The position numbers were made by a program, and so were the translations under genes. Below the pieces are notes generated by a model. It saw nothing but the letters and a program-made list of their open reading frames with translations. It was not told the DNA's origin and made no database searches. From Chitinophagales bacterium (GTDB taxonomy: Bacteria > Bacteroidota > Bacteroidia > Chitinophagales > JADIYW01): a DNA stretch of 46,620 nt. Shown here piece by piece: positions 9,075-17,589 of this stretch (the stretch's first letter is position 1; each line of letters begins with the position of its first letter). The DNA lies in NCBI GenBank assembly GCA_019694955.1, contig JAIBAX010000035.1, positions 1-46,620 on the forward strand. The letters run 5' to 3'.

Positions 9075-9476
9075 ATGATAGCAAAACTACTTAACAAATA
9101 TTTATTAACCTTGGTTTTTATGTTATCTTCTGTGGCAGGGATTCTGGCACAGGATACGCAAACAGCCATTTCCAATGCTATCAAAGCAGGCAATAGCAAA
9201 GAAATTGCCAAGTATTTTGATAAAAGAGTAGAAGTGAAGATTGAAATGACTTCTAACAATTACGGTGCTGATCAGGCAGAAGTAATTGTTAGGGACTTCT
9301 TAAATAAATTCACCACACGTAATTTCACTATTGTTCATAAGGGAACTTCTGATGGCAATGCGCAGTTTTTCATTGGCTCCATGTCTACCAATATGGGCAA
9401 TTACAGGGTATATATTTATATTAAAAACAATATGGGTCAGAACCTTATACAAGAAATACGATTTGAACGAGAATGA
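9075..9476 (+). CDS. DUF4783 secreted protein
   Basis: A 133-residue protein with a cleavable signal peptide (LNKYLLTLVFMLSSVAGILA, cleavage expected before QDTQ) and one small alpha+beta domain of the DUF4783 family, NTF2-like in look: AISNAIKAGNSKEIAKYFDK, then EVKIEM, a NYG turn, QAEVIVRDFLNKF and a beta-rich C-terminal half ending QNLIQEIRFERE. It is exported to the periplasm or outside. Its TGA overlaps the nadC ATG (ATGA), so the pair is translationally coupled; this pairing recurs in Bacteroidetes as far as I recall. The function of the family is unknown. Confidence 0.88.
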   Translation: MIAKLLNKYLLTLVFMLSSVAGILAQDTQTAISNAIKAGNSKEIAKYFDKRVEVKIEMTSNNYGADQAEVIVRDFLNKFTTRNFTIVHKGTSDGNAQFFIGSMSTNMGNYRVYIYIKNNMGQNLIQEIRFERE

Positions 9477-10333
9477 GTAAGATAGACCAACTGGCGTTAA
9501 AGCAATTCATTGTCAGCGCCTTACAGGAAGATATACAAGACGGGGATCACACATCATTGGCGTGTATCCCCGTTTCGGTTTTAGGAAGCGCACAACTTAA
9601 AGTAAAGGCAGATGGTATTATCTGCGGCATACCAGTAGCCAAAACCGTTTTTGAATTAGTAGATCCAGACCTCGAAATGTTTGATATTATCGAAGAAGGT
9701 AGCAAAGTAAAATATGGTGATATCGCTTTCCACGTAAAAGGCAGTGCCAATGCAATCTTACAAGCTGAACGTGTTGCCCTCAACCTAATGCAAAGAATGA
9801 GCGGTATTGCTACACTTACTAGCCAATATGTTACTGCCATTGAAGGCACTCGTTCAAAAGTGATAGACACAAGAAAGACCACTCCCAACCTTCGCTTTCT
9901 GGAAAAGTATGCAGTCACCATCGGTGGTGGCGCCAACCATAGAATGGGCTTATATGACATGATTATGATTAAAGACAATCATATCGACTTCTGCGGTGGC
10001 ATCAGCAAAGCCCTCGATGCAGCAAATGCATATCTTGAAAAAAACAACCTCCACTTAAAAATCGAAATCGAAACAAGAAATATCGAAGAAGTCAAACAGG
10101 TGATACAACATGGGAAAGCCGATAGAATCATGCTAGACAACTATACCCCTGAACAAATGAAACCAGCCGTAGAATTGATTGGTGGCAGATTTGAAACAGA
10201 AGCATCCGGCGGAATCAACCTCCAAACCATCCGTTCCTATGCTGAAACAGGTGTTGACTTTATTTCTGTAGGTGCATTAACGCATTCGGCTGTTGCCTTT
10301 GATTTAAGCTTAAAAGCAGAAATAGGTAAATAA
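9473..10333 (+). CDS. nadC: nicotinate-nucleotide pyrophosphorylase (carboxylating)
   Basis: A 286-residue quinolinate phosphoribosyltransferase that makes nicotinate mononucleotide from quinolinate and PRPP in de novo NAD synthesis. Signature blocks: EDIQDGDHTS near the start, ERVALNLMQRMSGIATLT, DTRKTTPNLRFLEKYAV, GGGANHRMGLYDMIMIKDNH with the catalytic/substrate-binding basic residues, EIETRNIEEV, and the C-terminal IMLDNYTPEQM and EASGGINLQTIRSYAETGVD phosphate-binding segments. Complete and of normal length. Coupled to the DUF4783 gene upstream by an ATGA overlap; nadA and nadB are not in the window. Confidence 0.97.
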   Translation: MSKIDQLALKQFIVSALQEDIQDGDHTSLACIPVSVLGSAQLKVKADGIICGIPVAKTVFELVDPDLEMFDIIEEGSKVKYGDIAFHVKGSANAILQAERVALNLMQRMSGIATLTSQYVTAIEGTRSKVIDTRKTTPNLRFLEKYAVTIGGGANHRMGLYDMIMIKDNHIDFCGGISKALDAANAYLEKNNLHLKIEIETRNIEEVKQVIQHGKADRIMLDNYTPEQMKPAVELIGGRFETEASGGINLQTIRSYAETGVDFISVGALTHSAVAFDLSLKAEIGK

Positions 10334-10373
10334 ACTAATCCCGACTTCATTGTTAGGCGTTTGCGCATTGTCT

Positions 10374-10556
10374 ATTTAACCCAGAATAAGTGTTGGACTT
10401 TGTGACGAAAGGAAATTATACAAAATAGCTATGAGGCACGGAATTTTTCTCCCGCAGACGTAGTATAACTACGTTGAGGACAGAAAAATGAGTACAGAAA
10501 TAGATATGAAGTAGAATTTTCTTGCAGTAAATTTCGAACGCTTTTTCTGGGTTTAA
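10374..10556. repeat. nested palindromic intergenic element
   Basis: The 246-bp gap between nadC and the next gene is filled by a dyad structure. Outer arms AACCCAGAA (10378-10386) and TTCTGGGTT (10545-10553) enclose inner arms ATTTTTCT (10443-10450) and AGAAAAAT (10482-10489), which enclose a perfect CGTAGT-ATA-ACTACG palindrome (10459-10473). No reading frame of note is inside. The layered symmetry suggests a dispersed palindromic (MITE- or REP-like) element or a large cruciform; copy number in the genome is unknown from this window. Confidence 0.55.
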
Positions 10557-10579
10557 GACAATTTACCTATATTTATCTG

Positions 10580-11584
10580 ATGAAGGTACTCATAACAGGT
10601 GCAACGGGTTTTATTGGCAGTCATTTAATAGAAGCCAATTTGCGGTTAGGCAGAGATATCACTGCTTTTACATTGCCAAACGACCCAGAAATACAAGCAT
10701 TAGAAGATAAAGGCATTCGTATTTTCAAAGGAGATATTCGGAATCGACAGGATGTAATCAATGCCGCTGAAGGCATAGATATCATTTTTCATTGTGCTGC
10801 ATGGGTCTCGGATTGGGGAACCAAAGCTCAATTTCACGACATCACTGTTAAAGGCACGGAACACATTTGTGAGGCAGCCAAAATACATCAGGTAAAGAGA
10901 TTGGTAAAAATAAGCACCAATGATGTGTTTGGATTGGATGAATCAAAGGTATTGGATGAATCATGTCCCTTGGTAAAATGGAATGAGCCATATGCTGATA
11001 CAAAAATAGCCGCAGAAGAAATTGCTTGGAAATACCTTAGAGAAGCCAATGTACCAATTACAATGGTGTATCCCTGTTGGGTATATGGAGAAGGCGATAA
11101 GACATTTGTCCCATTACTGGCAGATGCCGTATTAAAAGGTGAGATGATATTTTTCCGTAAAGGCACCATTGTATGGCCTACATATATCGATAATTTAGTT
11201 GATTTGCTCATGATTATTGCCATCGATGATCGGGCAATTGGGCAAGGATACCTCGTCCATGACGGCAGCGCAACTACCTTGGAAGCATTTACTAACCGTA
11301 TCGCTAAAACAGTAGGTGCCAAAACTGTAAAAACTACCATTCCTTATCGTTTGGCATACGCTTTTGCAGTGGTTTTGGAATTTGTTTGGAAATTATTGCA
11401 TAAACAAACGAGGCCATTGCTAACCACCTATACCGTCAAAAACTTAGGTTCAAAGCTGCGCTTCTCTATTGAAAAAGCTAAAAAAGAATTAAACTGGACG
11501 CCACCCATCACTTACGAAGAAGGCATGGAAAGAACTATGGAGTGGTTAAAAACAATAGATTTACAAAATTTAAAACAGAAATAA
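10580..11584 (+). CDS. NAD(P)-dependent extended SDR (epimerase/dehydratase, 3-beta-HSD-like)
   Basis: A 334-residue extended short-chain dehydrogenase. The Rossmann motif GATGFIG is at residues 7-13, the active-site serine/threonine pair at 112-113 (KISTNDVFG), and the YxxxK pair is Tyr138/Lys142 in NEPYADTKIAAEE. HCAAWVSDWG and the PTYIDNLVDLL segment place it in the 3-beta-hydroxysteroid dehydrogenase-like branch, which acts on lipid or isoprenoid-like alcohols and ketones. It is 2 bp upstream of a 3-ketodihydrosphinganine-reductase-like gene, so a sphingolipid role such as the ceramide-reductase step (as for CerR in Caulobacter) is a reasonable inference but is not shown by the sequence. 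A hydrophobic stretch near residues 255-275 (AYAFAVVLEFVWKLL) suggests membrane association. Confidence 0.82.
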   Translation: MKVLITGATGFIGSHLIEANLRLGRDITAFTLPNDPEIQALEDKGIRIFKGDIRNRQDVINAAEGIDIIFHCAAWVSDWGTKAQFHDITVKGTEHICEAAKIHQVKRLVKISTNDVFGLDESKVLDESCPLVKWNEPYADTKIAAEEIAWKYLREANVPITMVYPCWVYGEGDKTFVPLLADAVLKGEMIFFRKGTIVWPTYIDNLVDLLMIIAIDDRAIGQGYLVHDGSATTLEAFTNRIAKTVGAKTVKTTIPYRLAYAFAVVLEFVWKLLHKQTRPLLTTYTVKNLGSKLRFSIEKAKKELNWTPPITYEEGMERTMEWLKTIDLQNLKQK

Positions 11585-11586
11585 GC

Positions 11587-12402
11587 ATGTCACTACAACA
11601 TAAAACAGCTTTTGTTGCAGGTGGATCTACCGGAATTGGTTTTGCCATAGCGAAAGACTTAGTTATAGAAGGTGCTAACGTCGTAATTTTTGCGCGAAAC
11701 TCGGATAAACTAACCGATGCGCTTCATCAAATGGAGAAATATGCCACTTCCAATCAGAAGGTAGCTGCTTTTTCCTTAGATGCAACGGATAATGAAGCGG
11801 TAAAAAACTGCTTTAATAATGTAATAGAGAAAATAGGTGCGCCGGATATATTGATCAATTGCGTAGGAATAGCCCAACCCCATCATTTTGAACAAATTAC
11901 CTACCAATCTTTTGACAAAACGATACATACTAATCTGTACTCCATGTGGAACACCATTGCTGCCGCATTACCTTATATGAAAAAAAAGGGCGGACACATC
12001 CTGAACACATCTTCTGTTGCAGGCTATTTAGGCGTTTTTGGCTATACAGATTACTGCATGACAAAATTTGGCATTATAGGTTTTTCTGAAGCCCTACGAC
12101 AAGAACTGCATCAATACAATATAAAAGTTTCCATTCTTTGTCCACCGGATACAGATACCCCTGGATTAGCGGAAGAGAACAAAACCAAACCGGAGGAAAC
12201 CAAGGCTATCGGCGGAAAAGCAAAGCTCATGCAACCAGAAGACATATCGAAATCAGTGATAAGCGCACTAAAAAACGGTGACAAGCTCATTCTTCCGGGT
12301 TTTGACAGTAAAATGACATGGATTCTAAAACGCTTCTTTCCAAGTTTAGCAGAACGTATCATGATGTCTGCGGTAAAGAAAGTACAAAAACAACGCATAT
12401 GA
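11587..12402 (+). CDS. SDR oxidoreductase, 3-ketodihydrosphinganine reductase-like
   Basis: A 271-residue classical SDR from ATG 11587; the frame is open to 11542 but that lies inside the previous gene. The cofactor motif is AGGSTGIG (11-18), catalytic Ser143 (NTSSVAG) and Tyr156/Lys160 (YCMTK). The segment PPDTDTPGLAEENKTKPEE (186-204) is strikingly like eukaryotic KDSR/FVT1, which reduces 3-ketodihydrosphingosine to dihydrosphingosine. Bacteroidetes make sphingolipids, so this is the likely reaction, using NADPH at the cytoplasmic face of the membrane. The C-terminal LKRFFPSLAERIM helix could touch the membrane. It overlaps the next gene by ATGA and follows the extended SDR by 2 bp. Confidence 0.85.
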   Translation: MSLQHKTAFVAGGSTGIGFAIAKDLVIEGANVVIFARNSDKLTDALHQMEKYATSNQKVAAFSLDATDNEAVKNCFNNVIEKIGAPDILINCVGIAQPHHFEQITYQSFDKTIHTNLYSMWNTIAAALPYMKKKGGHILNTSSVAGYLGVFGYTDYCMTKFGIIGFSEALRQELHQYNIKVSILCPPDTDTPGLAEENKTKPEETKAIGGKAKLMQPEDISKSVISALKNGDKLILPGFDSKMTWILKRFFPSLAERIMMSAVKKVQKQRI

Positions 12403-12800
12403 AGCGACCCACTATCGCCGTACTCCAATTATTAACAGCCATCGGGATTGTCCTCTTTTGGTTACAGTTTTTTATTTTTGGATTTGATACCGAATCCTAC
12501 CCTGATTGCTATCCTAATTTTGAACACAGCTTTCCGCTTCCAGATACTTTCTTAGTCATCATGCTTATATTGGCATACATAAACCGCAAAAAAATCCATT
12601 GGAAGCAATATACGCTCATCGCCTCCGGTGCCATGATTTTTCTTGGATTATGCGACTTTAGCTTTAATCTTTTAAATGGCATGTACGCCATAACAGCAGG
12701 AGATACTATCATGAATGCCGGAATTAACATCTGGTGTGTGCTGTTTGGCGGAATTCAAATAGTGCATATTTTCAAATCTTACGAGAATTCGGGAACGTAG
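12399..12800 (+). CDS. small four-helix membrane protein in the sphinganine-reductase operon
   Basis: A 133-residue integral membrane protein starting at the ATG overlapping the preceding stop (ATGA at 12399-12402), so translation is coupled. A longer frame from 12318 lies within the SDR gene and is not used. Four hydrophobic segments are seen at about residues 8-28, 47-63, 70-92 and 103-126, with an extracytoplasmic loop FGFDTESYPDCYPNFEHSFP between the first two that carries acidic and aromatic residues. I do not recognise the family. The coupling to two lipid-type oxidoreductases suggests a role in the same membrane-lipid pathway; this is inference only. Confidence 0.75.
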   Translation: MKRPTIAVLQLLTAIGIVLFWLQFFIFGFDTESYPDCYPNFEHSFPLPDTFLVIMLILAYINRKKIHWKQYTLIASGAMIFLGLCDFSFNLLNGMYAITAGDTIMNAGINIWCVLFGGIQIVHIFKSYENSGT

Positions 12801-12852
12801 AACAATTCCTTGAAAACTCCTAAACGCAATGTTAACGCAAGTTCCAACCAAA

Positions 12853-13683
12853 TTAGCTTCCTACTTTCCCAAGCTTTCTTTTCCTCCACCACTTCCTTAC
12901 CAAAACGACGATTGGGAGAACAATAAACAGGAATGGCCAAAGTCTTACCAGCATCAATAAAAACCCAATAAATCCGTTCCATCCTTGCTTCACTTCTTCG
13001 CCAAATCTATACCCAAAGCCGTGAAATTTAGTGGTTAATTGATAGAAATTAATCGTCAAAGTACTAAAAGATGTTTGGTTTTGTAGATATTTCAATCGCC
13101 CTTCAATCGATTCTATCTCTGCACGAACTTGATTGAGTTGTGCTTCAACTTCCATCATTTCCTTTACGGAATTGGCTTTTTTCAATATCTCCAAATAGCG
13201 TGCTTCTAATTCCTTTTTGGTTTTAATCCTGGCTTCTACATCGATATATTCTTCAGTAACATCCTGTGTGTTAATATTTTTGTGGTCGAAATGCGCAGAT
13301 TGCTTATCAATATCCTTGAGGAAGGCCGTAAAATCCTTTGAAGGAATTCTCACCTCAATGGTTTGGTCAATAGAATACTCGGAATTAGATTCATTCTGAG
13401 AAGCGATATAACCCTTATATTTTTCTACCAATTTAAGCACTTCTTCATTTGTTTTCTTCAAATCACCAGTACGAAAACGCACATTGCCCATGACAATTAA
13501 TTTCCGTTCAATGGGTGTTGAAGGCGAAGTATTATCGTTTACAGGCTCACTCAAAGCTGGTGGAGCTGCTTTATCCATATATGAACCTGCCATGCCAGTA
13601 CTTTCGCTAGCGACTTCTCTATTATTAGAGCTACATCCTAATAATAATAATAATGACAACGTAAGAACCACGATATTTTTCAT
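12853..13683 (-). CDS. DUF4349 lipoprotein
   Basis: A 276-residue lipoprotein starting at ATG 13683 (MKNIVVLTLSLLLLLGC); 14 more codons are open upstream but would spoil the signal peptide. The lipobox cysteine is residue 17 (LLLLGCSS). The DUF4349 domain follows: ERKLIVMGNVRFRTGDLKKT, NEEVLKLVEKYKGYIASQNE, VRIPSKDFTAFLKDI, NINTQDVTEEYIDVEARIKT, then a coiled-coil helix (ELEARYLEILKKANSVKEMM onward to QVRAEIESIEGRLKYL) and a C-terminal membrane helix (GFIGFLLMLVRLWPFLFIVL) ending in basic residues. The role of the family is not established. It is divergent from the PD40/OmpA gene. Confidence 0.87.
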   Translation of the reverse strand: MKNIVVLTLSLLLLLGCSSNNREVASESTGMAGSYMDKAAPPALSEPVNDNTSPSTPIERKLIVMGNVRFRTGDLKKTNEEVLKLVEKYKGYIASQNESNSEYSIDQTIEVRIPSKDFTAFLKDIDKQSAHFDHKNINTQDVTEEYIDVEARIKTKKELEARYLEILKKANSVKEMMEVEAQLNQVRAEIESIEGRLKYLQNQTSFSTLTINFYQLTTKFHGFGYRFGEEVKQGWNGFIGFLLMLVRLWPFLFIVLPIVVLVRKWWRKRKLGKVGS

Positions 13684-13836
13684 AACACTTTTTTCCGTTA
13701 ATATATAAAGATACGCCAATGTCACCCAAGATTTGTCTTATTTAACGAATTTTAAGGCGTTGTTTAAAAAGAAATGATAAAAAACAATAAAATGGTCGCA
13801 TTTTTGTTTAACTTAACATAGCAAACATTAGCAGTA

Positions 13837-16800
13837 ATGAATAGGATAGCATTTTTATTTTTATTTTTCTTATACATAGCCATCGCTGGAAGTACCGTTG
13901 CCCAAGATGTCCAATGGGCATCACAGGTTATAGAGTATAGTTCGCAATATGGCGACAAGGCATTTTCAGCAAAGCAAGTCCTTGGAAAACCCAACTCACT
14001 TACCTATGGGAAAAGTATGGTATCATGGGCGCAATCCTCAGAAGAAGCAGGTAAAGAATTTATCAAGGTAGGGTTCGCAGTTCCTATCAATGTGCAACAG
14101 GTGGCGGTCATGGAAAATCTAAACCCTGGCGCCATCTCTAACATCGTCTTATACGATGAAAAAGGGAAAGACTATGAAGTATATAAAAATCAAAAACCAG
14201 TCACGACAGGTATTCCCGAAGCACGGATGTTCAGAATTACCATCCCAAGAACTTCCTATCGTGTTACCGCTGTGAAAGTGGTATTACAATCAGATGCGGT
14301 AAAAGGCATGAACCAAATTGATGCCATAGGCATTTCCGGCAGCAATGTACCAATAGAAGCAAAAATAAATGTAAAGCAATATTCCAGTCCGGTGCCACCA
14401 CCTCAAAACTTAGGTAGGTTTGTCAATTCAGAATATGACGACATGTTACCCATCATTTCTCCAGATAATAAAACTTTATACTTTGCAAGAAAAAATTCGC
14501 CTGAAAATTATGGCGGTACAGGTGCAGATGATATTTATGTATCAAAGAGAGACTTAATTACAGGACAATGGCAAAAAGCGACAAATGTTGGAACGCCACT
14601 AAACGATGCCGATCATAATTTTGTTTGTGCAGTTAGCGTTGATGGACAAAGGCTGTACCTCGCCAATTCATATAAAGCCAATGGCGGTGGAGATGGGGTA
14701 TCTATTTCAACGTTGAAGAACGGTGTTTGGTCAAAACCACAATTCCTCAACATCAGGAACATGTACAATAAAAGTCCGTTCGCTTGTTATCATGTGAGTG
14801 TTGACGAAAATTATATTGTCATGGCCATAGAACGCGATGACACATATGGAGACATGGATTTGTATGTAAGTTCCAAATACGCAGATGGTACATGGTCGGA
14901 ACCCATGAATTTAGGCTCCATACTCAACACCGCCGGAGCAGAAGCAAGTGTATTTTTAGCGGCTGATGGAAAGAGTTTATATTTTTCTTCGAATGGTCAT
15001 CCCGGTTACGGAGATTTTGACATGTATATGACGACACGTTTGGACAACACATGGAAAAACTGGAGTGAACCTGTAAATTTGGGCTCGGAAATCAATACCA
15101 TCTATAGAGATTTTTACTACACCATTCCCGGAAACGGAGAATATGCATACTTTGCTACGGACTTCAGTTCCTATGGAAAAAGTGATTTGTTTCGTTTAGC
15201 CCTCCCCAAAGAAATTCAACCGGAAAAAAACAGCGGTTTATTTCCGGGTGGCGATTTCCCTTCCACTGCTAACAACTCGCCTTATCCTCAGGTAAAACCC
15301 AATAGCAATGGCTCTGCAACAACAGCTCCACCAACACTGCAAACTAACAATAACCCTACATATGATGATAAACTCGAGCAGTTAAAGGCACAATTGGAAA
15401 AGGCAAAAATGCAGCAAAATGCCACCAATAATGCCATTGAAAATAAGAATCAACAAATCAGCCAACCCAATGTAGTGAACAACACGCCCTACACGGCACC
15501 TACAACTCCAGTAAGTCAACAACCCACCCCGAAAGACAACTATACAGTTGAACTCGAAAAGAAATTAGCGGCATTAAAGGCGCAAAGAGAAACCTTGAAC
15601 AATCCCAACTATCAACCCCCTAAACAAAATACCAATGGCAATAACACCTATAATCCATATAGCACGGCAGACAATTGGAATAATCCGACACAACAACCCA
15701 ATATTACGCCTGCAAACACAAACCCTGCCTTAAAACCGTATGAGCAAGTACAGCCCAATCAAACATATAATGACAAGCTAGCGGAATTGAAGGCGCAACG
15801 GGATAATGTAAATTTCAAACCGGAAGCACCGAAAGCCAAAGATATTCCTGTTGACAACACAAAACCAGCAGTAAAATATACTCCACCAACTAACACGAAC
15901 CAAAAACCGCCAGAAAAAAGCCCTGAAGTGCTAACCTATGAAGAGAAATTGGCCAAACTAAAAGGAGAACAATACCAACAACCTACGCAGCCAACTTCTA
16001 ACAGCAAGCCGGGAGCGCAAGATAAACCTGTCGTCAATAATCCGGTAAATATTAATAATCCGGCTGGCAACAATACCAGTTTTGTTGAGTATCCGGACAA
16101 TGGAAAGGACTTTGTTTACAATCCAGACCAGAAGCCAACTATAAACACACCAACTTCCAACGCGCCAACGATTCAACCACAACAATCAGCGGATGTAGAC
16201 AAGATTCAGCAGGATTTAATCGAACAAAAAGAGCAATTATTAAAGCAGCAAATAGCCTTTTCTCAAGATATTGAAACGCAAAAGAAATTACAGGCGGAGT
16301 TAGATAAATTGCAAGCCGAAAAGGATCAATTGCACAAAGAAACCCAACAGTTGCAACAAAACAATCAACAACTGCAAACTCAAACCAATCAATTACAGAC
16401 GCAAAACCAAAATCTTACGCAAGAAAAACAGCAATTAGACAATGAAATTGCGAAGATGGAAGCAGAAAAAGCCAAAATTGAACAACAAAAATGGGAATTA
16501 GAGCAGGAAAAGAAAATGTTGGAGTATCAAAAAAACAAACAACAACAGGAAATTGAAAAATTACAAAAAGAAATTGCAGCCTTACAGCAGCAACCTGTTT
16601 CAAATGTTTCTACACAACAACCCAATACTTCCAATGCAGAAAATTTGGATTTTGTCATGCCATTAGAAGTTGGCGCTACCTCCAAAATTGACAAGATATT
16701 TTTTGCAGCAAATATTTACACCATTAAACCTGCCTCCTACCCACAATTGGACAAGATAGCGGCATTTTTAAAAAGCCATAATACTTTAAAAGTAGAGATT

Positions 16801-17025
16801 GGCGGTCACACCAACGGACTTTGTGATGATGATTTCTGTAAAAATTTATCCACCAATAGAGCGAAGGCTATCGTCGACTACCTAGTTTCCAAAGGAATCG
16901 CAGCAAACAGACTCACCTATTTTGGTTATGGCAAGACAAAACCCATTGTTGTAGATGTAAACAATAAACCTACCGGAAGTGAAGTCAATCAAAGGGTTGA
17001 AATAAAAATTCTGGCATTGGAATAA
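13837..17025 (+). CDS. large PD40/coiled-coil/OmpA-family envelope protein
   Basis: A 1062-residue secreted protein. After a signal peptide (IAFLFLFFLYIAIAGSTVAQ) comes a discoidin-like beta domain (~25-165), then several WD40-like PD40 propeller blades (~185-465, with MLPIISPDNKTLYFAR and ASVFLAADGKSLYFSSNGHP). A Q/N/P-rich linker (~470-790) carries four spaced copies of a helix motif, YDDKLEQLKAQ, YTVELEKKLAALKAQ, YNDKLAELKAQ and YEEKLAKLKGE. A Gln-rich coiled coil spans ~790-940 and an OmpA peptidoglycan-binding domain ends the protein (IGGHTNGLCDDDFCKNLSTN, RAKAIVDYLVSKGI). It probably sits at the outer membrane, tied to peptidoglycan, as PD40-OmpA proteins linked to T9SS and gliding do. 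Its own partner proteins are not in the window. Confidence 0.9.
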   Translation: MNRIAFLFLFFLYIAIAGSTVAQDVQWASQVIEYSSQYGDKAFSAKQVLGKPNSLTYGKSMVSWAQSSEEAGKEFIKVGFAVPINVQQVAVMENLNPGAISNIVLYDEKGKDYEVYKNQKPVTTGIPEARMFRITIPRTSYRVTAVKVVLQSDAVKGMNQIDAIGISGSNVPIEAKINVKQYSSPVPPPQNLGRFVNSEYDDMLPIISPDNKTLYFARKNSPENYGGTGADDIYVSKRDLITGQWQKATNVGTPLNDADHNFVCAVSVDGQRLYLANSYKANGGGDGVSISTLKNGVWSKPQFLNIRNMYNKSPFACYHVSVDENYIVMAIERDDTYGDMDLYVSSKYADGTWSEPMNLGSILNTAGAEASVFLAADGKSLYFSSNGHPGYGDFDMYMTTRLDNTWKNWSEPVNLGSEINTIYRDFYYTIPGNGEYAYFATDFSSYGKSDLFRLALPKEIQPEKNSGLFPGGDFPSTANNSPYPQVKPNSNGSATTAPPTLQTNNNPTYDDKLEQLKAQLEKAKMQQNATNNAIENKNQQISQPNVVNNTPYTAPTTPVSQQPTPKDNYTVELEKKLAALKAQRETLNNPNYQPPKQNTNGNNTYNPYSTADNWNNPTQQPNITPANTNPALKPYEQVQPNQTYNDKLAELKAQRDNVNFKPEAPKAKDIPVDNTKPAVKYTPPTNTNQKPPEKSPEVLTYEEKLAKLKGEQYQQPTQPTSNSKPGAQDKPVVNNPVNINNPAGNNTSFVEYPDNGKDFVYNPDQKPTINTPTSNAPTIQPQQSADVDKIQQDLIEQKEQLLKQQIAFSQDIETQKKLQAELDKLQAEKDQLHKETQQLQQNNQQLQTQTNQLQTQNQNLTQEKQQLDNEIAKMEAEKAKIEQQKWELEQEKKMLEYQKNKQQQEIEKLQKEIAALQQQPVSNVSTQQPNTSNAENLDFVMPLEVGATSKIDKIFFAANIYTIKPASYPQLDKIAAFLKSHNTLKVEIGGHTNGLCDDDFCKNLSTNRAKAIVDYLVSKGIAANRLTYFGYGKTKPIVVDVNNKPTGSEVNQRVEIKILALE

Positions 17026-17066
17026 CGTTGCCAACGATCTATATAGCAAGATAATTATCCCATGCG

Positions 17067-17519
17067 CTATTGACCAAAACTCAATTCTATTCTATTGAGC
17101 CGTTTCTTTTCATCCTCGGTATTTCCGATGGCTAATGGCATGTCTGCACCAGAGGCCACTAAATGTATTCGTGCAGGTTCAAAACCTCTTCGGACAAAAT
17201 ATGATTGCAAATTATAAAATCTTGCCTGCGTAAGGACGATTGCATTTTTCTTTTCTATCGAATTATCACAAAAACTTCTACAAACTAAAAACCAATCAGG
17301 ATGTTGCTGTAAAGTCTTGCCAATCATATCCAAGTAAGGATTATACATCACGTCTATTTGCGTTTCCAATGGGATAAACAAAAGCGTTTGTAAAAATGGT
17401 TTCGGCAAAACCACTGGTGCATTAGAAAAATTAAAATCCTCCAAAACCGGTGCTGAATCTTGTGCATTTAAACTTAACCCAACAAAACAACAAATAACAA
17501 AAATGACTCCCCTCTTCAT
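17067..17519 (-). CDS. small OmpA-like domain protein
   Basis: A 150-residue protein with a signal peptide (KRGVIFVICCFVGLSLNA, cleaved before QDSAP) and a single C-terminal OmpA-like fold at about residues 45-148: IPLETQIDVMYNPYLDMIGK, TLQQHPDWFLVCRSF, ALVLTQ-like helix TQARFYNLQSYFVRRGFEPA, RIHLVASGADMPLAIGN and KRLNRIELSFGQ. The D and R positions that bind peptidoglycan (FCDN and TQAR) seem kept, though the first motif is unusual with two cysteines. It lies convergent to the larger OmpA protein, 41 bp away, and may work with it in the envelope. Confidence 0.72.
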   Translation of the reverse strand: MKRGVIFVICCFVGLSLNAQDSAPVLEDFNFSNAPVVLPKPFLQTLLFIPLETQIDVMYNPYLDMIGKTLQQHPDWFLVCRSFCDNSIEKKNAIVLTQARFYNLQSYFVRRGFEPARIHLVASGADMPLAIGNTEDEKKRLNRIELSFGQ

Positions 17520-17576
17520 TAAACAAAAATCCTTTGCTAAAAATAAAAGAAATAGTTAATAAAACCATATAAATAG

Positions 17577-17584
17577 TATTTTTG
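17577..17584 (+). promoter_or_regulatory. candidate -7 box directly before mutA
   Basis: TATTTTTG fits TAnnTTTG and ends 5 bp before the mutA ATG at 17590, so transcription from it would give a leaderless or near-leaderless mRNA. No -33 box at the right distance was found, so this is weak. Confidence 0.3.
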
Positions 17585-17589
17585 TAAGC

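Noticed and set aside
9547..9978. 143-codon frame opposite nadC
   Set aside because: Antisense shadow of a complete, well-recognised enzyme gene.
10888..11340. 150-codon frame opposite the extended SDR
   Set aside because: Antisense shadow; the plus-strand frame has full SDR motifs.
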